Assembly (NCBI GenBank): GCA_035307765.1
Contig: DATGHU010000044.1
Location: 1 to 64,000 of the forward strand
Reading direction: 5' to 3'
DNA length: 64,000 nt
Source of the DNA: a bacterium
Lineage (GTDB): Bacteria; Sysuimicrobiota; Sysuimicrobiia; Sysuimicrobiales; Segetimicrobiaceae
Below the pieces are notes generated by a model that was not told the DNA's origin, made no database searches, and saw only the letters and a list, made by a program, of their open reading frames with translations. A program made the translations under genes and the position numbers. This document shows, one piece after another, positions 27,352 to 36,957 of this stretch; the first letter of the stretch is position 1; each line of letters opens with the position of its first letter.

Positions 27352-28698
27352 GTGAGCCCTAACGAGAATCCAATCAAGCACCTCGTTGTCCTGATGATGG
27401 AAAATCGGTCGTTTGACCATTATCTTGGTAGCCTCACGCTCGAAGGCCGAACGGATATTGAGGGACTGCCTAACCCCCTGCCGGTCGTAAAGAACCGAGC
27501 TGGGCAAGAAGTCCAAAGCTGGCAGATGGATGCGGGGTCCCCTCCAGTGCTCGAAGTTCCCGACCCGCCGCATGGATGGAAGAACGCCCACGCGGATTGG
27601 AATGACGGTAAGAATGACGGATTTGTGCTGCAGTACGAGTCACAGTACGAGGGCCACATCCCCGCTGTCGACATCCGAATCCCGATGGGCTTCTATACGA
27701 GAAAGACCCTGCCTGTGCTCTACGCGCTGGCGGATCAGTTCACCATCTGTGATCATTGGTTCGGATCCGTCCTGAGCTCCACGTGGCCAAATCGCAAATA
27801 CCTCCATTCCGGGAAACGTGATCAGGACAACGACACCCAAACAGTCCCGCCGTTTCCAGGCTTCGAGACGGTCCCAGTGTACAATGTGCTGGAGGATCGC
27901 CCCAATCCCGATGTACCCGGCGGTCGGCTCACGTGGAAGTGCTACTTTACCGACCTTCCCTTCCTGGCATTCTGGTACAAGTTTGCCGCATACCATGCCG
28001 TCACAAACTTCACCCACGTCGCCGAATTCGTGACCGACTGCCGTGAAGACCGCCTCCCCACGGTCAGCATCATCGATCCTGCGTTCAGCCTGGCCGACGA
28101 TCATCCCGCTCACAACCCCCGGCTTGGGGAAAAATTCATCGGGCTGATCGTGGATGCGCTCACACACAGCGAGAGCTGGCGCACAAGCGCACTCGTCATC
28201 CTCTATGATGAAAATGGAGGGTTCTATGACCATATCGCGCCGCCGGCGGCCTTCGAACCGCCACCCACCGACGACACGCCACTGGGCTTCCGTGTCCCTG
28301 CCCTCGTCATCAGTCCTTACCCGAAAGGGCCATCGTGCCACACCGTATTTGATCACACGGCCATTATAAAGAGCATTAACACACGCTGGAACGTCCCGTT
28401 GGGTGCCGACTTCGGACCGCGATGGAAACTGATGCCGGATATCTGGAGCGAGTGCTTCAACTTTGCGAAGAATCCGCTGCCGATGGGGACCTACACAGGA
28501 GACCCGATCACCGATCTGACATGGGGGACCGGCATTCACGATCGGATCACCAAACCGGCTGATATCCTCGAGGGATTCTTCGAGCGAATCTTCGTCCTTC
28601 CCGAGCTCAAAGCGCTCGACCGTCGTGCCCAGGTCTTCGATACGCTCACTGCCCTTGAGCAGTCCGTGATCAGCCTCAAGCGAATCATCACAGGCTAG
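27352..28698 (+). CDS. Phosphoesterase family protein (phospholipase C / acid phosphatase type)
   Basis: A 448-aa member of the bacterial phosphoesterase family that includes non-haemolytic phospholipase C and AcpA. Signature segments: MMENRSFDHYLG near the N-terminus (metal ligand and nucleophile region), DHWFGSVLSSTWPNR, and YDENGGFYDHIAPP with the later metal ligands. Expected to hydrolyse phosphodiesters or phosphomonoesters. No Tat or Sec signal is present, although family members are usually exported, so this one looks cytoplasmic. GTG 27352 is preferred, with GGGGG about 9 nt upstream; a TTG at 27337 is the alternative. It stands alone between repeat clusters, so it looks like island cargo. 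Confidence 0.92.
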   Translation: MSPNENPIKHLVVLMMENRSFDHYLGSLTLEGRTDIEGLPNPLPVVKNRAGQEVQSWQMDAGSPPVLEVPDPPHGWKNAHADWNDGKNDGFVLQYESQYEGHIPAVDIRIPMGFYTRKTLPVLYALADQFTICDHWFGSVLSSTWPNRKYLHSGKRDQDNDTQTVPPFPGFETVPVYNVLEDRPNPDVPGGRLTWKCYFTDLPFLAFWYKFAAYHAVTNFTHVAEFVTDCREDRLPTVSIIDPAFSLADDHPAHNPRLGEKFIGLIVDALTHSESWRTSALVILYDENGGFYDHIAPPAAFEPPPTDDTPLGFRVPALVISPYPKGPSCHTVFDHTAIIKSINTRWNVPLGADFGPRWKLMPDIWSECFNFAKNPLPMGTYTGDPITDLTWGTGIHDRITKPADILEGFFERIFVLPELKALDRRAQVFDTLTALEQSVISLKRIITG

Positions 28699-28742
28699 CA
28701 TTCCCTCGGACAGTCCCTTCTCGACAAGAACCTCAGGGCGCA

Positions 28743-28910
28743 TTGGTGGAGTTGGTGGCGACCTACGCGTTCGATCTCCGCGGGCGCATCAAAGTGGAGC
28801 CCAAAGAGAAGTTCAAGGAGAGGCTGCGCCGGTCGCCAGACCGTGCCGATGCCCTCGCGCCCGTCGGCCCAGTGCTACCGGGAGGGGAGTTGCGCATCTC
28901 GTGGTTCTGA
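28743..28910 (+). pseudogene. Phage terminase large subunit, C-terminal remnant
   Basis: A 55-codon open stretch ending at TGA 28908-28910 reads FDLRGRIKVEPKEKFKERLR then RSPDRADALAPVG. This matches the very end of terminase large subunits (G-R-I-K-V-E-x-K-E ... R-S-P-D-x-A-D-A-L), the last part of the nuclease domain. No upstream ATPase part and no start remain. It shows that phage DNA has been in this spot, next to the repeat elements. Confidence 0.65.
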
Positions 28911-28970
28911 GGGTAGCAGTAGGAGGCCGCGTTGGGGATCATCCATGGCTTGGATGCAGTGCCTGGAGAG

Positions 28971-29215
28971 GGGATGGGGAAGTAGACATGAGCTACGAAT
29001 CAGGCAAATATACCCCTATATTCCTGGGGACCCAACGGGCGATAAAAACGCCATCTAGCGACCGCACTGGAGCGATTTCGCGTCGGCCTTGCAAGCGGGC
29101 CACAAACGGACGAGGAAACTGGGAGGTAGGGGGATAGACATGAGATACGAATCGGGCAAATACACCCCATATGGCACCCCTATACTCCTAGGGACCCACG
29201 GGGCGACGAAAACGC
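28971..29215 (+). repeat. Tandem repeat cluster 3 (A-D-A)
   Basis: Two A elements (28971-29050 and 29121-29215) with a D element (about 29070-29118) between them. Each A contains a GGGG-rich site, then ATG (28988 and 29140) and a short similar peptide, MSYESGKYTP or MRYESGKYTP, continuing to LGT..A.KT. The second A has a 12-nt in-frame insertion relative to the first. It may be a mobile non-coding repeat or a family of tiny genes; sequence alone does not settle this. No other gene is seen in 28699-29455 apart from the terminase remnant. Confidence 0.7.
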
Positions 29216-29455
29216 GGATGTCAAGACAACGACATCATTGCTGACCCGGTTTCGGGACGAGAAGGCGAGTTACCTTCGGACCCTTGGGACTTGTCGAAGG
29301 GTTGCACCTTGTCAGGCCCCGAGCGGCTTTTGATGGCTCCGTGATCACAAGTTCTCCGCTCAATGCTGCAGGAGGCGGGTTCTCGCGATGGGTGTTAAGG
29401 GCTAGTTTGCAACACATACCCGAGATTCTTAGCGCGTGACCAAATCGGGGTAGCC

Positions 29456-30292
29456 ATGCGATACATTACCATGTCCGGCTTGCTGGTTCTCCTGCTCCTG
29501 ACCCCCATGCGCATCGCCTCGGGGCAGTCCCCTGTTTCGGATCATAGCGAGTACGCCAGTATCGTCGGCCTCATCCCGTTCGATCGGTCAGGACATGGCA
29601 GTTTTCCCGCGACTGGCTTTGTCGTGTCGTCGGAGGGACTTGTCCTCACGGCGGCTCACGCCGTGTACCGGCTCGCTCAGAAACCGACGCATTATCGGCT
29701 AGTGGTTATCTGGGTCAACTTTCAGGGAGAGCGGGAGTATTTCCTCGGGACCGTCGTCTGCTCGCAGCCCTTGCCCTACGACCCCGAGAAGGCCGGGCCT
29801 ATCTCCGCGTATACGAAGGACCTCGCCGTGGTTCAGATTGAACCGGTGCCATTGGAGCCGGTGCCATTTTGGCCGCGCTGGCCGCAGGAGATTTCCCTCC
29901 CCCTTCCCGGCGGGCTACAGTACAGTTATGTGGCCCATACGGACGCGCTTCCAGCCTTCGCCCCCATTCGGCTCGCCAACTACAATCCCCACGTGGGGGA
30001 ACGTATCCACGTACCGGGGTACAGCCATATCTCGCCGATCCCTGGGCTATTTACGGGAAAAGGGAGCGTCGAGCAGACATTTACTGGGGCCGATGGGTCG
30101 CCACTGTTCGGGATGTTCTACTCTAACCCTCCCCGGCCAGGGGCGAGTGGCAGCCCGGTTATCGACGATTCAGACGGTACGGTCGTGGGACTCCTCGCGT
30201 GGGGGGCCAAGAGCCCCGGCGACGATCAGACTCGCGGTGGGGGAGTGTCGAACGCCGCGCTCCACCATCCGTGCGGAGGTGAGACTTTGTGA
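29456..30292 (+). CDS. Secreted trypsin-like serine protease
   Basis: A 278-aa protein with a Sec signal peptide (about 1-23, SGLLVLLLLTPMRIASGQ). The chymotrypsin-fold catalytic triad is visible: His in LTAAHAV, Asp in KDLAVVQI and Ser in GASGSPVID. The GxSGSP form is that of bacterial trypsin-like/HtrA-type proteases. No PDZ domain follows. The C-terminus is short (AALHHPCGGETL) and may be trimmed relative to homologues. It stands alone between repeats and the convergent AddA-like gene. Confidence 0.85.
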   Translation: MRYITMSGLLVLLLLTPMRIASGQSPVSDHSEYASIVGLIPFDRSGHGSFPATGFVVSSEGLVLTAAHAVYRLAQKPTHYRLVVIWVNFQGEREYFLGTVVCSQPLPYDPEKAGPISAYTKDLAVVQIEPVPLEPVPFWPRWPQEISLPLPGGLQYSYVAHTDALPAFAPIRLANYNPHVGERIHVPGYSHISPIPGLFTGKGSVEQTFTGADGSPLFGMFYSNPPRPGASGSPVIDDSDGTVVGLLAWGAKSPGDDQTRGGGVSNAALHHPCGGETL

Positions 30293-30507
30293 CCGTCTCG
30301 ACGCAGATCTCGTGTCTTAAACTAACTCGATTGTCTTGCATAAGGATGGGGAGTGGTTTTCTGCTAACCTCTCCTGCGCGTTTTTGAGCAGCCCAATACA
30401 CACGGCAGCTGCCGCGGTCCCCTCTCAACCCCAGCAGTTTTCTCATCGGTCTTCTCGCATGGATTCCCAATGCGGCGTAATGAGCTTACAAAACCTTGCG
30501 CCTCTGC

Positions 30508-33500
30508 CTATTTACTGACATGGCGTCCGCCTATATCGCAAAGAAAGATCAATTTCCCATTCGCTTTCTTTGATCCAGCGTGCGCCACCACATCGACGTA
30601 CTCTTTCAGTTGGGTCGAGTAGACGGCCTCAAGTGCCTTTGTGTCTGCTGTCCCAGTGGCATCGGTCTTAAAGTCGAGAACGGTCACACCGCCGGTGTCT
30701 TCCAGGATCATATCGATGGCGCCCTCGATCGTCCCTTTTGGATCGGACTTCGCGAAAGGAACTTCTCGCCACAAACGACCAGAAACGGTGGCACGAACTG
30801 TATCCATAGCCAAGGCCGCCTGTACCAATTCAACCGCACGGCGGCGAATAGAGGCACCCAGGTCCTGCTGATCCGCGAAGTACCTGACGAAGCCCTCGAC
30901 CAAGTCTGCTCGGGAGGCCGGGAGATTCGCCAGGACGGCGTGAACCAGTGTCCCCAGTGCTCGCCCACCGGGTTCGGACTCGAGAGAGGCACCCTTGCGC
31001 TGCAGCGCTTTGAGGGCTTTGTGATCCGCTAGACCGGAAGGGTTCCGCACGGGATCTGCAGTGCCCGCTGCCCCGACGGTGACCTCGCGTGCGTGGAGCC
31101 AGGCCTGACGTGCCCGAGCCACCGCTTCCCCTTCGGGCGTGGGACCGTCCGCAAGGCTTAGCCGGATTGGTGGCGGGTCAGTTGGAACCTTGGGGATCTG
31201 CTCGCCATCGACCAACAACCATCCGTTGTCCGCCCTTCCGAACTTCGGAACTGCGGGGATGAGGAGGCAAAGATCCTCCTGTATGCTGCCCTTCCCAGGC
31301 TTTGGAAACACGGGCAGGACGAGGGCGTTCTTCGCTCGAGTCATGGCGACGTACAACACCCGAAGGCGCTCCGCGGCCTCGCGGTTCGCATGATGGACCT
31401 TCAGCGTCTCGTACTCGCACGTCCGGATCGGCCACTCCTCAACCTTGCCCACGAGGGCAGCGTATACGCTGCCTGTGTGTTGTACAAGCAGATGCTCGGC
31501 GCCGCCCCCAGGGCCGCGCCCCAGGTCAGGAATGACCACGATCGGGAACTCCAGTCCTTTGGCGGCGTGAATCGACATGATCCGCACGACGTTATCGCCC
31601 TCTTCGACCGTCGGCGATTCGGCCTCGTCCACCGCCTGTTCTTCCATGTCCTTCAACCAGTGGACGAACGCGCGGAACGTGAGAATCCCGCTCTCCTCGA
31701 GTGCCCGGGCCAGCGTCACCACCTTCGTGAGGTTGGCGGCTCGCTGCTCCCCCTGCGGCATGAGCAAGAATGTCGGAAGCGCTTGGGTGCGGGCGATGAC
31801 CATCTCCACCGTCTGCGGGACGCTCAGCTGCAACCTGGCCTCGTGTAGCTCGCGGAGGGCCGCATATGCGGCCTTGACACTTTCGGGACTCTGGACACTG
31901 GGGGACCGGTAGTCAAGAGCACCTCCCTGTCCCACAACAAAGTCATAGATTTCTCGGTCCGAGCAGCCGAAGATGGGCGACCGAAGCGCACCCCACACCG
32001 CCACGGGATCGGTCGGGTGCTCTACTGCGTGCAGGACATTGAGCAGCCACCCAACCTCCTCACGCTTGTAGAATGTGCGACTGCTCGTCACTCGGTAGGG
32101 AACACCGTAGCGCTTCAAAGCCTCCTCGTAGATAGGTACGTCACTCATCCCGCGAAAGAGCATCGCCACGTCTCCGTACCGGGAGGCTCGGCGGTCGCCT
32201 GCGACCCTCCACGTCTGGCCTTCGATGCTGTGGCGTAGGAACGCGGCGAGGACTTCTGCCTCTCTTTGACGGAGGGTGGCGGCGTCCACGTCCTCTCCAG
32301 CCGGCGGTCCCGGGTAGAGAAGCGTCAACGTAGATGAATCGTCGAACGATTTCGTTGCTGGGGCGGGGTGCAAGGCGACGTATTCCGGCTGATACGCCCC
32401 GTCGTCGGGCGACCGCATCCTCCCCTGGAAGGTTTCATTGACGGCTGTCAGGATCGGCTCGACCGACCGGAAGTTGGTGGTGACGTATAGGAGGACGCCC
32501 GAATTCATGAGAACCGCCTTCGCCCGCTGATACGTTTCGATGTCGGCGCGACGAAACGCATAGATGGATTGCTTGGGGTCGCCTACGATGAACAACTTCC
32601 CTGGCCGTAGCCGCACCTGATCCCATGACCGTGCCCGAGGGCCATCCTCGGCCAGGAAGAAGACGATCTCGGCCTGAAGCGGGTCCGTATCCTGGAACTC
32701 ATCGACTAGAATGGCGTCGAAGCGCTTTTGAAAGTACGCTCGCACGTCGGAGCGCGCGCGGAGGAGGTCGCGTGCGATCAACAGGAGGTCGTCGAAATCG
32801 AGGAGCCCTTCGCGTGCCTTTAGCGTTTGGTACTCAACGACGTAGCCACGGAGCCAGTTGACCGCCCCGGCAGCCAGGTAATGCGCGTGTGCGGCCTGCA
32901 GTTCTTCGAGCTTGTCCTGAAGCGGCTCAAGGCGCCGCCTAACCTCGACCAGCGCTCCTCGAGCCCAGTTCTGCTGATTCCCGCCTACCGTGAGCTTCAA
33001 GCCGCTCAGAATTCCACGGCGGACCTCAGCTGGGCCAAGCCGGGCAAGGACATCCAGACGCTGTCCTAGCCGTTCCAGCTGGGCCACCGCTTTGTCGGCA
33101 TGGTCCAAACAGTCAGTCCCGATCCTCGCGATGCAGGACCGAATCTTGGGCTCTGCCGAGGCGAGCCAGGGTATAGGATCCTGGGGAACCGGCCCACGAT
33201 CCAGGGCCTCACTCACCACATCCCGGTACCGCAGGACCGCATCCGCGAGGGCGCGCAGGGGCTTCAGCGAAATGCCGAACTCGATTACCTCGCGCAGCGC
33301 CCCGTGCTCGTTATCCTTCTGCCGCTCCAGCCAGCGGTCCCAGGCCTGCGTCCGCAGGAGGGACGCGGTCAGTTCGTCTGCAACCGTGAATGCGGGGTCC
33401 ACTCCGGCTTCGACTGGCCGCTCCCGAAGTAGGTCGGCTGCAAACGCGTGGATCGTTGAGACGGGGGCGATCTCGAGGTCCTCCAGCGCCGTCCGGAACC

Positions 33501-33768
33501 GGTCGGCCGCGTGGCTGGAGGCGGCCTCCAAGTGCGATTGGATCCGTTGCCGGATCCGGATCCGCAGCTCGGCGGCAGCTTTCTCCGTGAACGTGATCGC
33601 GACGATATCGCGCAGGCGAGCTTTCCCGGATTCCACGAGCGCCTCGATGCGATCGACCAGGAGGTGCGTCTTCCCGGTCCCGGCCCCGGCCTCGACGATA
33701 AAGGTCTGATCCAGCTCCGTCCGGACCCTCCGACGGGCCTTTGCGTCGGGCAGCATCCGTGCCGTCAT
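30508..33768 (-). CDS. addA: AddA-like UvrD-family helicase-nuclease
   Basis: A 1086-aa protein. The SF1 helicase motifs are in order: Walker A EAGAGTGKTH (26-35), DFDDLLLIARDLL, motif II ILVDEFQDTDP, FIVGDPKQSIYAFRRADI, motif V SIHAAKGLEFPIVVIPD and motif VI VLYVAMTRAKNALV. The C-terminal RecB-type nuclease has GTLVHAVL, GAIDMILED and VLDFKTD, with the catalytic D and K retained. With the AddB-like partner it should unwind and degrade double-stranded DNA ends. ATG 33768 overlaps the addB stop (ATGA). Last gene of a five-gene operon. It could be the housekeeping AddAB, but its place in the operon suggests joint work with the upstream genes. Confidence 0.9.
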   Translation of the reverse strand: MTARMLPDAKARRRVRTELDQTFIVEAGAGTGKTHLLVDRIEALVESGKARLRDIVAITFTEKAAAELRIRIRQRIQSHLEAASSHAADRFRTALEDLEIAPVSTIHAFAADLLRERPVEAGVDPAFTVADELTASLLRTQAWDRWLERQKDNEHGALREVIEFGISLKPLRALADAVLRYRDVVSEALDRGPVPQDPIPWLASAEPKIRSCIARIGTDCLDHADKAVAQLERLGQRLDVLARLGPAEVRRGILSGLKLTVGGNQQNWARGALVEVRRRLEPLQDKLEELQAAHAHYLAAGAVNWLRGYVVEYQTLKAREGLLDFDDLLLIARDLLRARSDVRAYFQKRFDAILVDEFQDTDPLQAEIVFFLAEDGPRARSWDQVRLRPGKLFIVGDPKQSIYAFRRADIETYQRAKAVLMNSGVLLYVTTNFRSVEPILTAVNETFQGRMRSPDDGAYQPEYVALHPAPATKSFDDSSTLTLLYPGPPAGEDVDAATLRQREAEVLAAFLRHSIEGQTWRVAGDRRASRYGDVAMLFRGMSDVPIYEEALKRYGVPYRVTSSRTFYKREEVGWLLNVLHAVEHPTDPVAVWGALRSPIFGCSDREIYDFVVGQGGALDYRSPSVQSPESVKAAYAALRELHEARLQLSVPQTVEMVIARTQALPTFLLMPQGEQRAANLTKVVTLARALEESGILTFRAFVHWLKDMEEQAVDEAESPTVEEGDNVVRIMSIHAAKGLEFPIVVIPDLGRGPGGGAEHLLVQHTGSVYAALVGKVEEWPIRTCEYETLKVHHANREAAERLRVLYVAMTRAKNALVLPVFPKPGKGSIQEDLCLLIPAVPKFGRADNGWLLVDGEQIPKVPTDPPPIRLSLADGPTPEGEAVARARQAWLHAREVTVGAAGTADPVRNPSGLADHKALKALQRKGASLESEPGGRALGTLVHAVLANLPASRADLVEGFVRYFADQQDLGASIRRRAVELVQAALAMDTVRATVSGRLWREVPFAKSDPKGTIEGAIDMILEDTGGVTVLDFKTDATGTADTKALEAVYSTQLKEYVDVVAHAGSKKANGKLIFLCDIGGRHVSK

Positions 33769-36700
33769 TCGATTTCCCACATTCTCGTGATGGCGGCGAT
33801 GGCTGGGTCGGCCCGTTTCCGTTCGGCGAGCCGGGCCCGCCCATGGCCGCAGGCTGACTGAAAGGAACACCACTTGCAGTTCTCTCCGCTCTTCCCGGGG
33901 TGCTGCGGGAACGTGCCTTCAGCAATCCCATCGGACATCGTCTTGAGCATGGTCGCGAACTCCGCAGATCGGCGGTCGAAGGCTTTGCGGGTGAAGCGGA
34001 CTTGTTTGAACCCGCCCTTCGCAGTCGCATAGTAGTAGAGGGCCTCGGTCGTCCGGGCCGCCACGCCGTTGTGGGCAAGCATCGCATCCGCCGCTTGGAG
34101 GTAGATCGGGAGCTGAAGGCTCTGGCCTCCTCGAAATCTGTTGTCCTTCTCCTCGTAGGCGGCTCCGGTCTTGTAGTCGATCACCCGCGCGCTCCCCGCC
34201 GGGCTCACGTCGATGCGGTCGACATAACCCGTCAGTCGAAGCGTCCCGCCATCGGTCGGGAGCTCCAGAGGGTGCGGCATCGACCCCGGAGGCGCCGTCG
34301 CCCACGAAGGCGTCGGGCCGAACCTGGCTTCGAAGTATGCGGGAACGTACCCAGTTTCATCGGTGCATTCGAATCCCACAAACCCTTCGAGGTCCGTCAG
34401 GATCCGGGCCTGTTCCACGTCCCACATGAACGGGTAACCCACGGCACCGCTCTTCTCGAACTCTTGGAATAGCTGAGCCGCGATCGCGTGCAGACGTTCC
34501 CGATATTCCTTGATGCATGAAGTGCGCATCGGCACGAGATCATCCTTCACCAGCCCGGAGAGAAACTGGTCGAGGATATCGTGGATGAGCGAGCCGCGGT
34601 CGAGTGGGCTGATCGTCTCCACCGCTTCCGGCTCATCGATCTCGAACACGCGGAGGATCCGCTCGCCGAAGAACTTGAACGGACACAGTCCGTAGGTCTC
34701 CATCTGGGTCGCCGCCATGGTCTGCGGCAGGAGGACGGGGATCCCCAGTACCCCGTCAAATTCCGTGAACCGGGGGCGCCCCCACCGACTCCCTTCGGCC
34801 CGTGTCCCGCGTGCCATAGCCGCGAACCCGGGAAGACCGTTCAGTGAGGCAGTCTCGCTAGAGGTTAGCGCGCGGGAGACCGTGGCCAAGTCCCATTCAC
34901 TCGAGTTCAGCGGGGCGTCGTCGCGGGCCAGTCGGCCAGCGGGGATCCGGTCGGTCAGGGTACCCAGCTCGTCATAGCCTGTCGGCTGACCCGTCACCGC
35001 CTCGGCCACCCGCAGCAGGTAATGGGACGGAACGCGGACTTGGCCGGTCGCTGCATCCAGCCGCGGGAACGTAAACACCACTTGCGCCTCGGCCGCCGCC
35101 AGCGCGTGCCGGAAGGAGAATCGCTCTTCGACGGCACGATCCGCCCGGACCGCGAGCGCCCTGCCATGTCGGGTGTTTAGGGCCTCCCGCTCCTGGTCGA
35201 GCAAAATGGGATCCTGTTTGGCGACGGGGGGGAACGACCGCTCGACCATCCCGGGGATGAGGACCAGCTTATAGGGCAACCCGGTGGCGCTGCTCAATGA
35301 CGAGACGACCACCCGTCCGGTTCGGTAAACATCGCTCGGCGGCAGCCGCTCGGCGAGCAGATCCTCAAGCAGTCTAGCAAAGTTGTCAAACGTGACCTCT
35401 TCGTCCGCCACGTTCCGGCGCGCCAGGACGGCCAGTGCCTTCACGACGCCGCGATCTTGGCCGGTCAGGGTGGCCACCGAGAGGAGGGCCCGAAGCAGGT
35501 CGCCCATCAACTCTCCGATCGCGCCGCGGGGCGGAATTCCCTCCAGTCGTTTGAGCAAGATGTTGATCACGTGCTCGAAGGCGCGGAGCGACTTGGCGTT
35601 CCGGTCGAGTTGGGCCAAGCGCGGATCATCCGGCCCTGCGGTCCCGCGTCGCAGGCGACCGACGCGAGACTCGACCCGCCGGCGCATGGCCGAGACCCGG
35701 CTCTTCCATTGCTCGCGTCCCCCCACGATTCCGGCCTCCCGGCTGTAGCGGTCCCAATCCGCGGGCGAAGCCTCGGGGGGTCCCCCAAGCAACTGAACTC
35801 GCAGAGGGGCGGACCCAAGAAACTCCATCACATCCGCCCGTGGGTAGTCGCCGCGCCGGATCCGGACCAACAGTTGGAGAAGACGCCCCGCCGGCGTATT
35901 GTTCATGGGAATCCCGTCGAGAAAGACGTGCGGGATCCCAGCCGCCGCAAACACGTCCCGGAGGGTCCGTTCGTAGACCCCGGGCTGACGGAGTAGGACG
36001 GCGACGTCGGAGAACGAGGCGCCGGGCGTCGCAGCATAAGCGAGGACGTGGCGAGCCACTTCCTGGATTTCCGGAGCCGCGCCGGGCGCGGAGACGATCC
36101 CGACGTCGCAAGAAACGGGCAAGCCCCCGGATCTGTCGTTGAAGACCTCGTGGGCCAGAGCCTTTGGGCCCGAGACGATCGGGGCACCGGGGCTCGCCGG
36201 CGTGGCAAACCCCTTCGACCTCAACCAATCGAGCAGTGGCTGCGTGTATCCACCGACATCCTCTGGGATAAATGCATACCCGGGACGGTCCGCCACACAC
36301 GCTTCAAAGAGGGTGCGCTCCAGGTGGTTAAGGTCGGAGAATCCGTAAAGACAAACAGCGAGCGCCGAACCTAGCGATGAGCTCGACCGGGCCGCTTGGG
36401 AGGCGATGGCCAAGCACTCGCTCGTGTCAAAGTAGCCTGCCTCCGCCTGCAGGCGTTCAACTTCGCGGTAGATCGCCGCGACTTCCTCGAGCTTCTTCGA
36501 GCGCATTGCCCCGGAGAACTCCTCGAGCCGATCGGGCGTGACGCCGGCCTTCTTGAGATCGGTCAGGGTGATAAGAACGGCGCGAGGGGTGCCGGGCGAT
36601 TCCCGAATGGGGGCGAAGTAGCCATCGGACGTCACCTTGGCGTTAATGGCCTTGCGCGCAATCAGGAACGCTCCAAGGGGCGACACAGGAATGCGCCCTG

Positions 36701-36941
36701 ATGCCACAAGGGCCTCGAGTCCAACAGATTCCGCGAAATCCGGAAAGGTCTGGAACCGCACATTGAAGCACACGCCATGACGTTGGGCCAACAGCCGCAT
36801 GAGGTGCCGACCGAGGACATGCGTGGGCACGAGCACAACGATGGAGCCTAGCGGATCGCGCCGGCGAATGGCGGCGACAGCCTCGGAGAACGCATCCTCG
36901 AGGTGGGGCTGGAAGGTACCGACGTAGTAAGTTTGCGTCAA
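33765..36941 (-). CDS. addB: AddB-like helicase-nuclease subunit with iron-sulfur nuclease domain
   Basis: A 1058-aa protein. The N-terminus is a degenerate helicase core (GSIVVLVPTHVLGRHLMRLL) as in AddB/RexB. The C-terminal PD-(D/E)XK domain shows RGSLIHDIL, LTGYVDRIDV and VIDYKTGAAYEEKDN, with catalytic D and K. Cys in MQMETYGLCPF-like context (ATQMETYGLCPFKFF) and CKWCSFQSACG supply the four Cys expected for the 4Fe-4S staple of AddB nucleases. ATG 36941 lies 16 bp after the SNF2-type gene. With AddA it would make a dual-nuclease end-processing machine. Confidence 0.9.
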   Translation of the reverse strand: MTQTYYVGTFQPHLEDAFSEAVAAIRRRDPLGSIVVLVPTHVLGRHLMRLLAQRHGVCFNVRFQTFPDFAESVGLEALVASGRIPVSPLGAFLIARKAINAKVTSDGYFAPIRESPGTPRAVLITLTDLKKAGVTPDRLEEFSGAMRSKKLEEVAAIYREVERLQAEAGYFDTSECLAIASQAARSSSSLGSALAVCLYGFSDLNHLERTLFEACVADRPGYAFIPEDVGGYTQPLLDWLRSKGFATPASPGAPIVSGPKALAHEVFNDRSGGLPVSCDVGIVSAPGAAPEIQEVARHVLAYAATPGASFSDVAVLLRQPGVYERTLRDVFAAAGIPHVFLDGIPMNNTPAGRLLQLLVRIRRGDYPRADVMEFLGSAPLRVQLLGGPPEASPADWDRYSREAGIVGGREQWKSRVSAMRRRVESRVGRLRRGTAGPDDPRLAQLDRNAKSLRAFEHVINILLKRLEGIPPRGAIGELMGDLLRALLSVATLTGQDRGVVKALAVLARRNVADEEVTFDNFARLLEDLLAERLPPSDVYRTGRVVVSSLSSATGLPYKLVLIPGMVERSFPPVAKQDPILLDQEREALNTRHGRALAVRADRAVEERFSFRHALAAAEAQVVFTFPRLDAATGQVRVPSHYLLRVAEAVTGQPTGYDELGTLTDRIPAGRLARDDAPLNSSEWDLATVSRALTSSETASLNGLPGFAAMARGTRAEGSRWGRPRFTEFDGVLGIPVLLPQTMAATQMETYGLCPFKFFGERILRVFEIDEPEAVETISPLDRGSLIHDILDQFLSGLVKDDLVPMRTSCIKEYRERLHAIAAQLFQEFEKSGAVGYPFMWDVEQARILTDLEGFVGFECTDETGYVPAYFEARFGPTPSWATAPPGSMPHPLELPTDGGTLRLTGYVDRIDVSPAGSARVIDYKTGAAYEEKDNRFRGGQSLQLPIYLQAADAMLAHNGVAARTTEALYYYATAKGGFKQVRFTRKAFDRRSAEFATMLKTMSDGIAEGTFPQHPGKSGENCKWCSFQSACGHGRARLAERKRADPAIAAITRMWEIE

Positions 36942-36957
36942 TATAGTGAGCCTGTCG

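Noticed and set aside
30508-36941. Calling addAB a Gabija- or RecBCD-type system
   Set aside because: There is no GajA-like OLD nuclease and no RecC/RecD; both proteins carry nuclease domains and the AddB Cys pattern, so AddAB is the better name.
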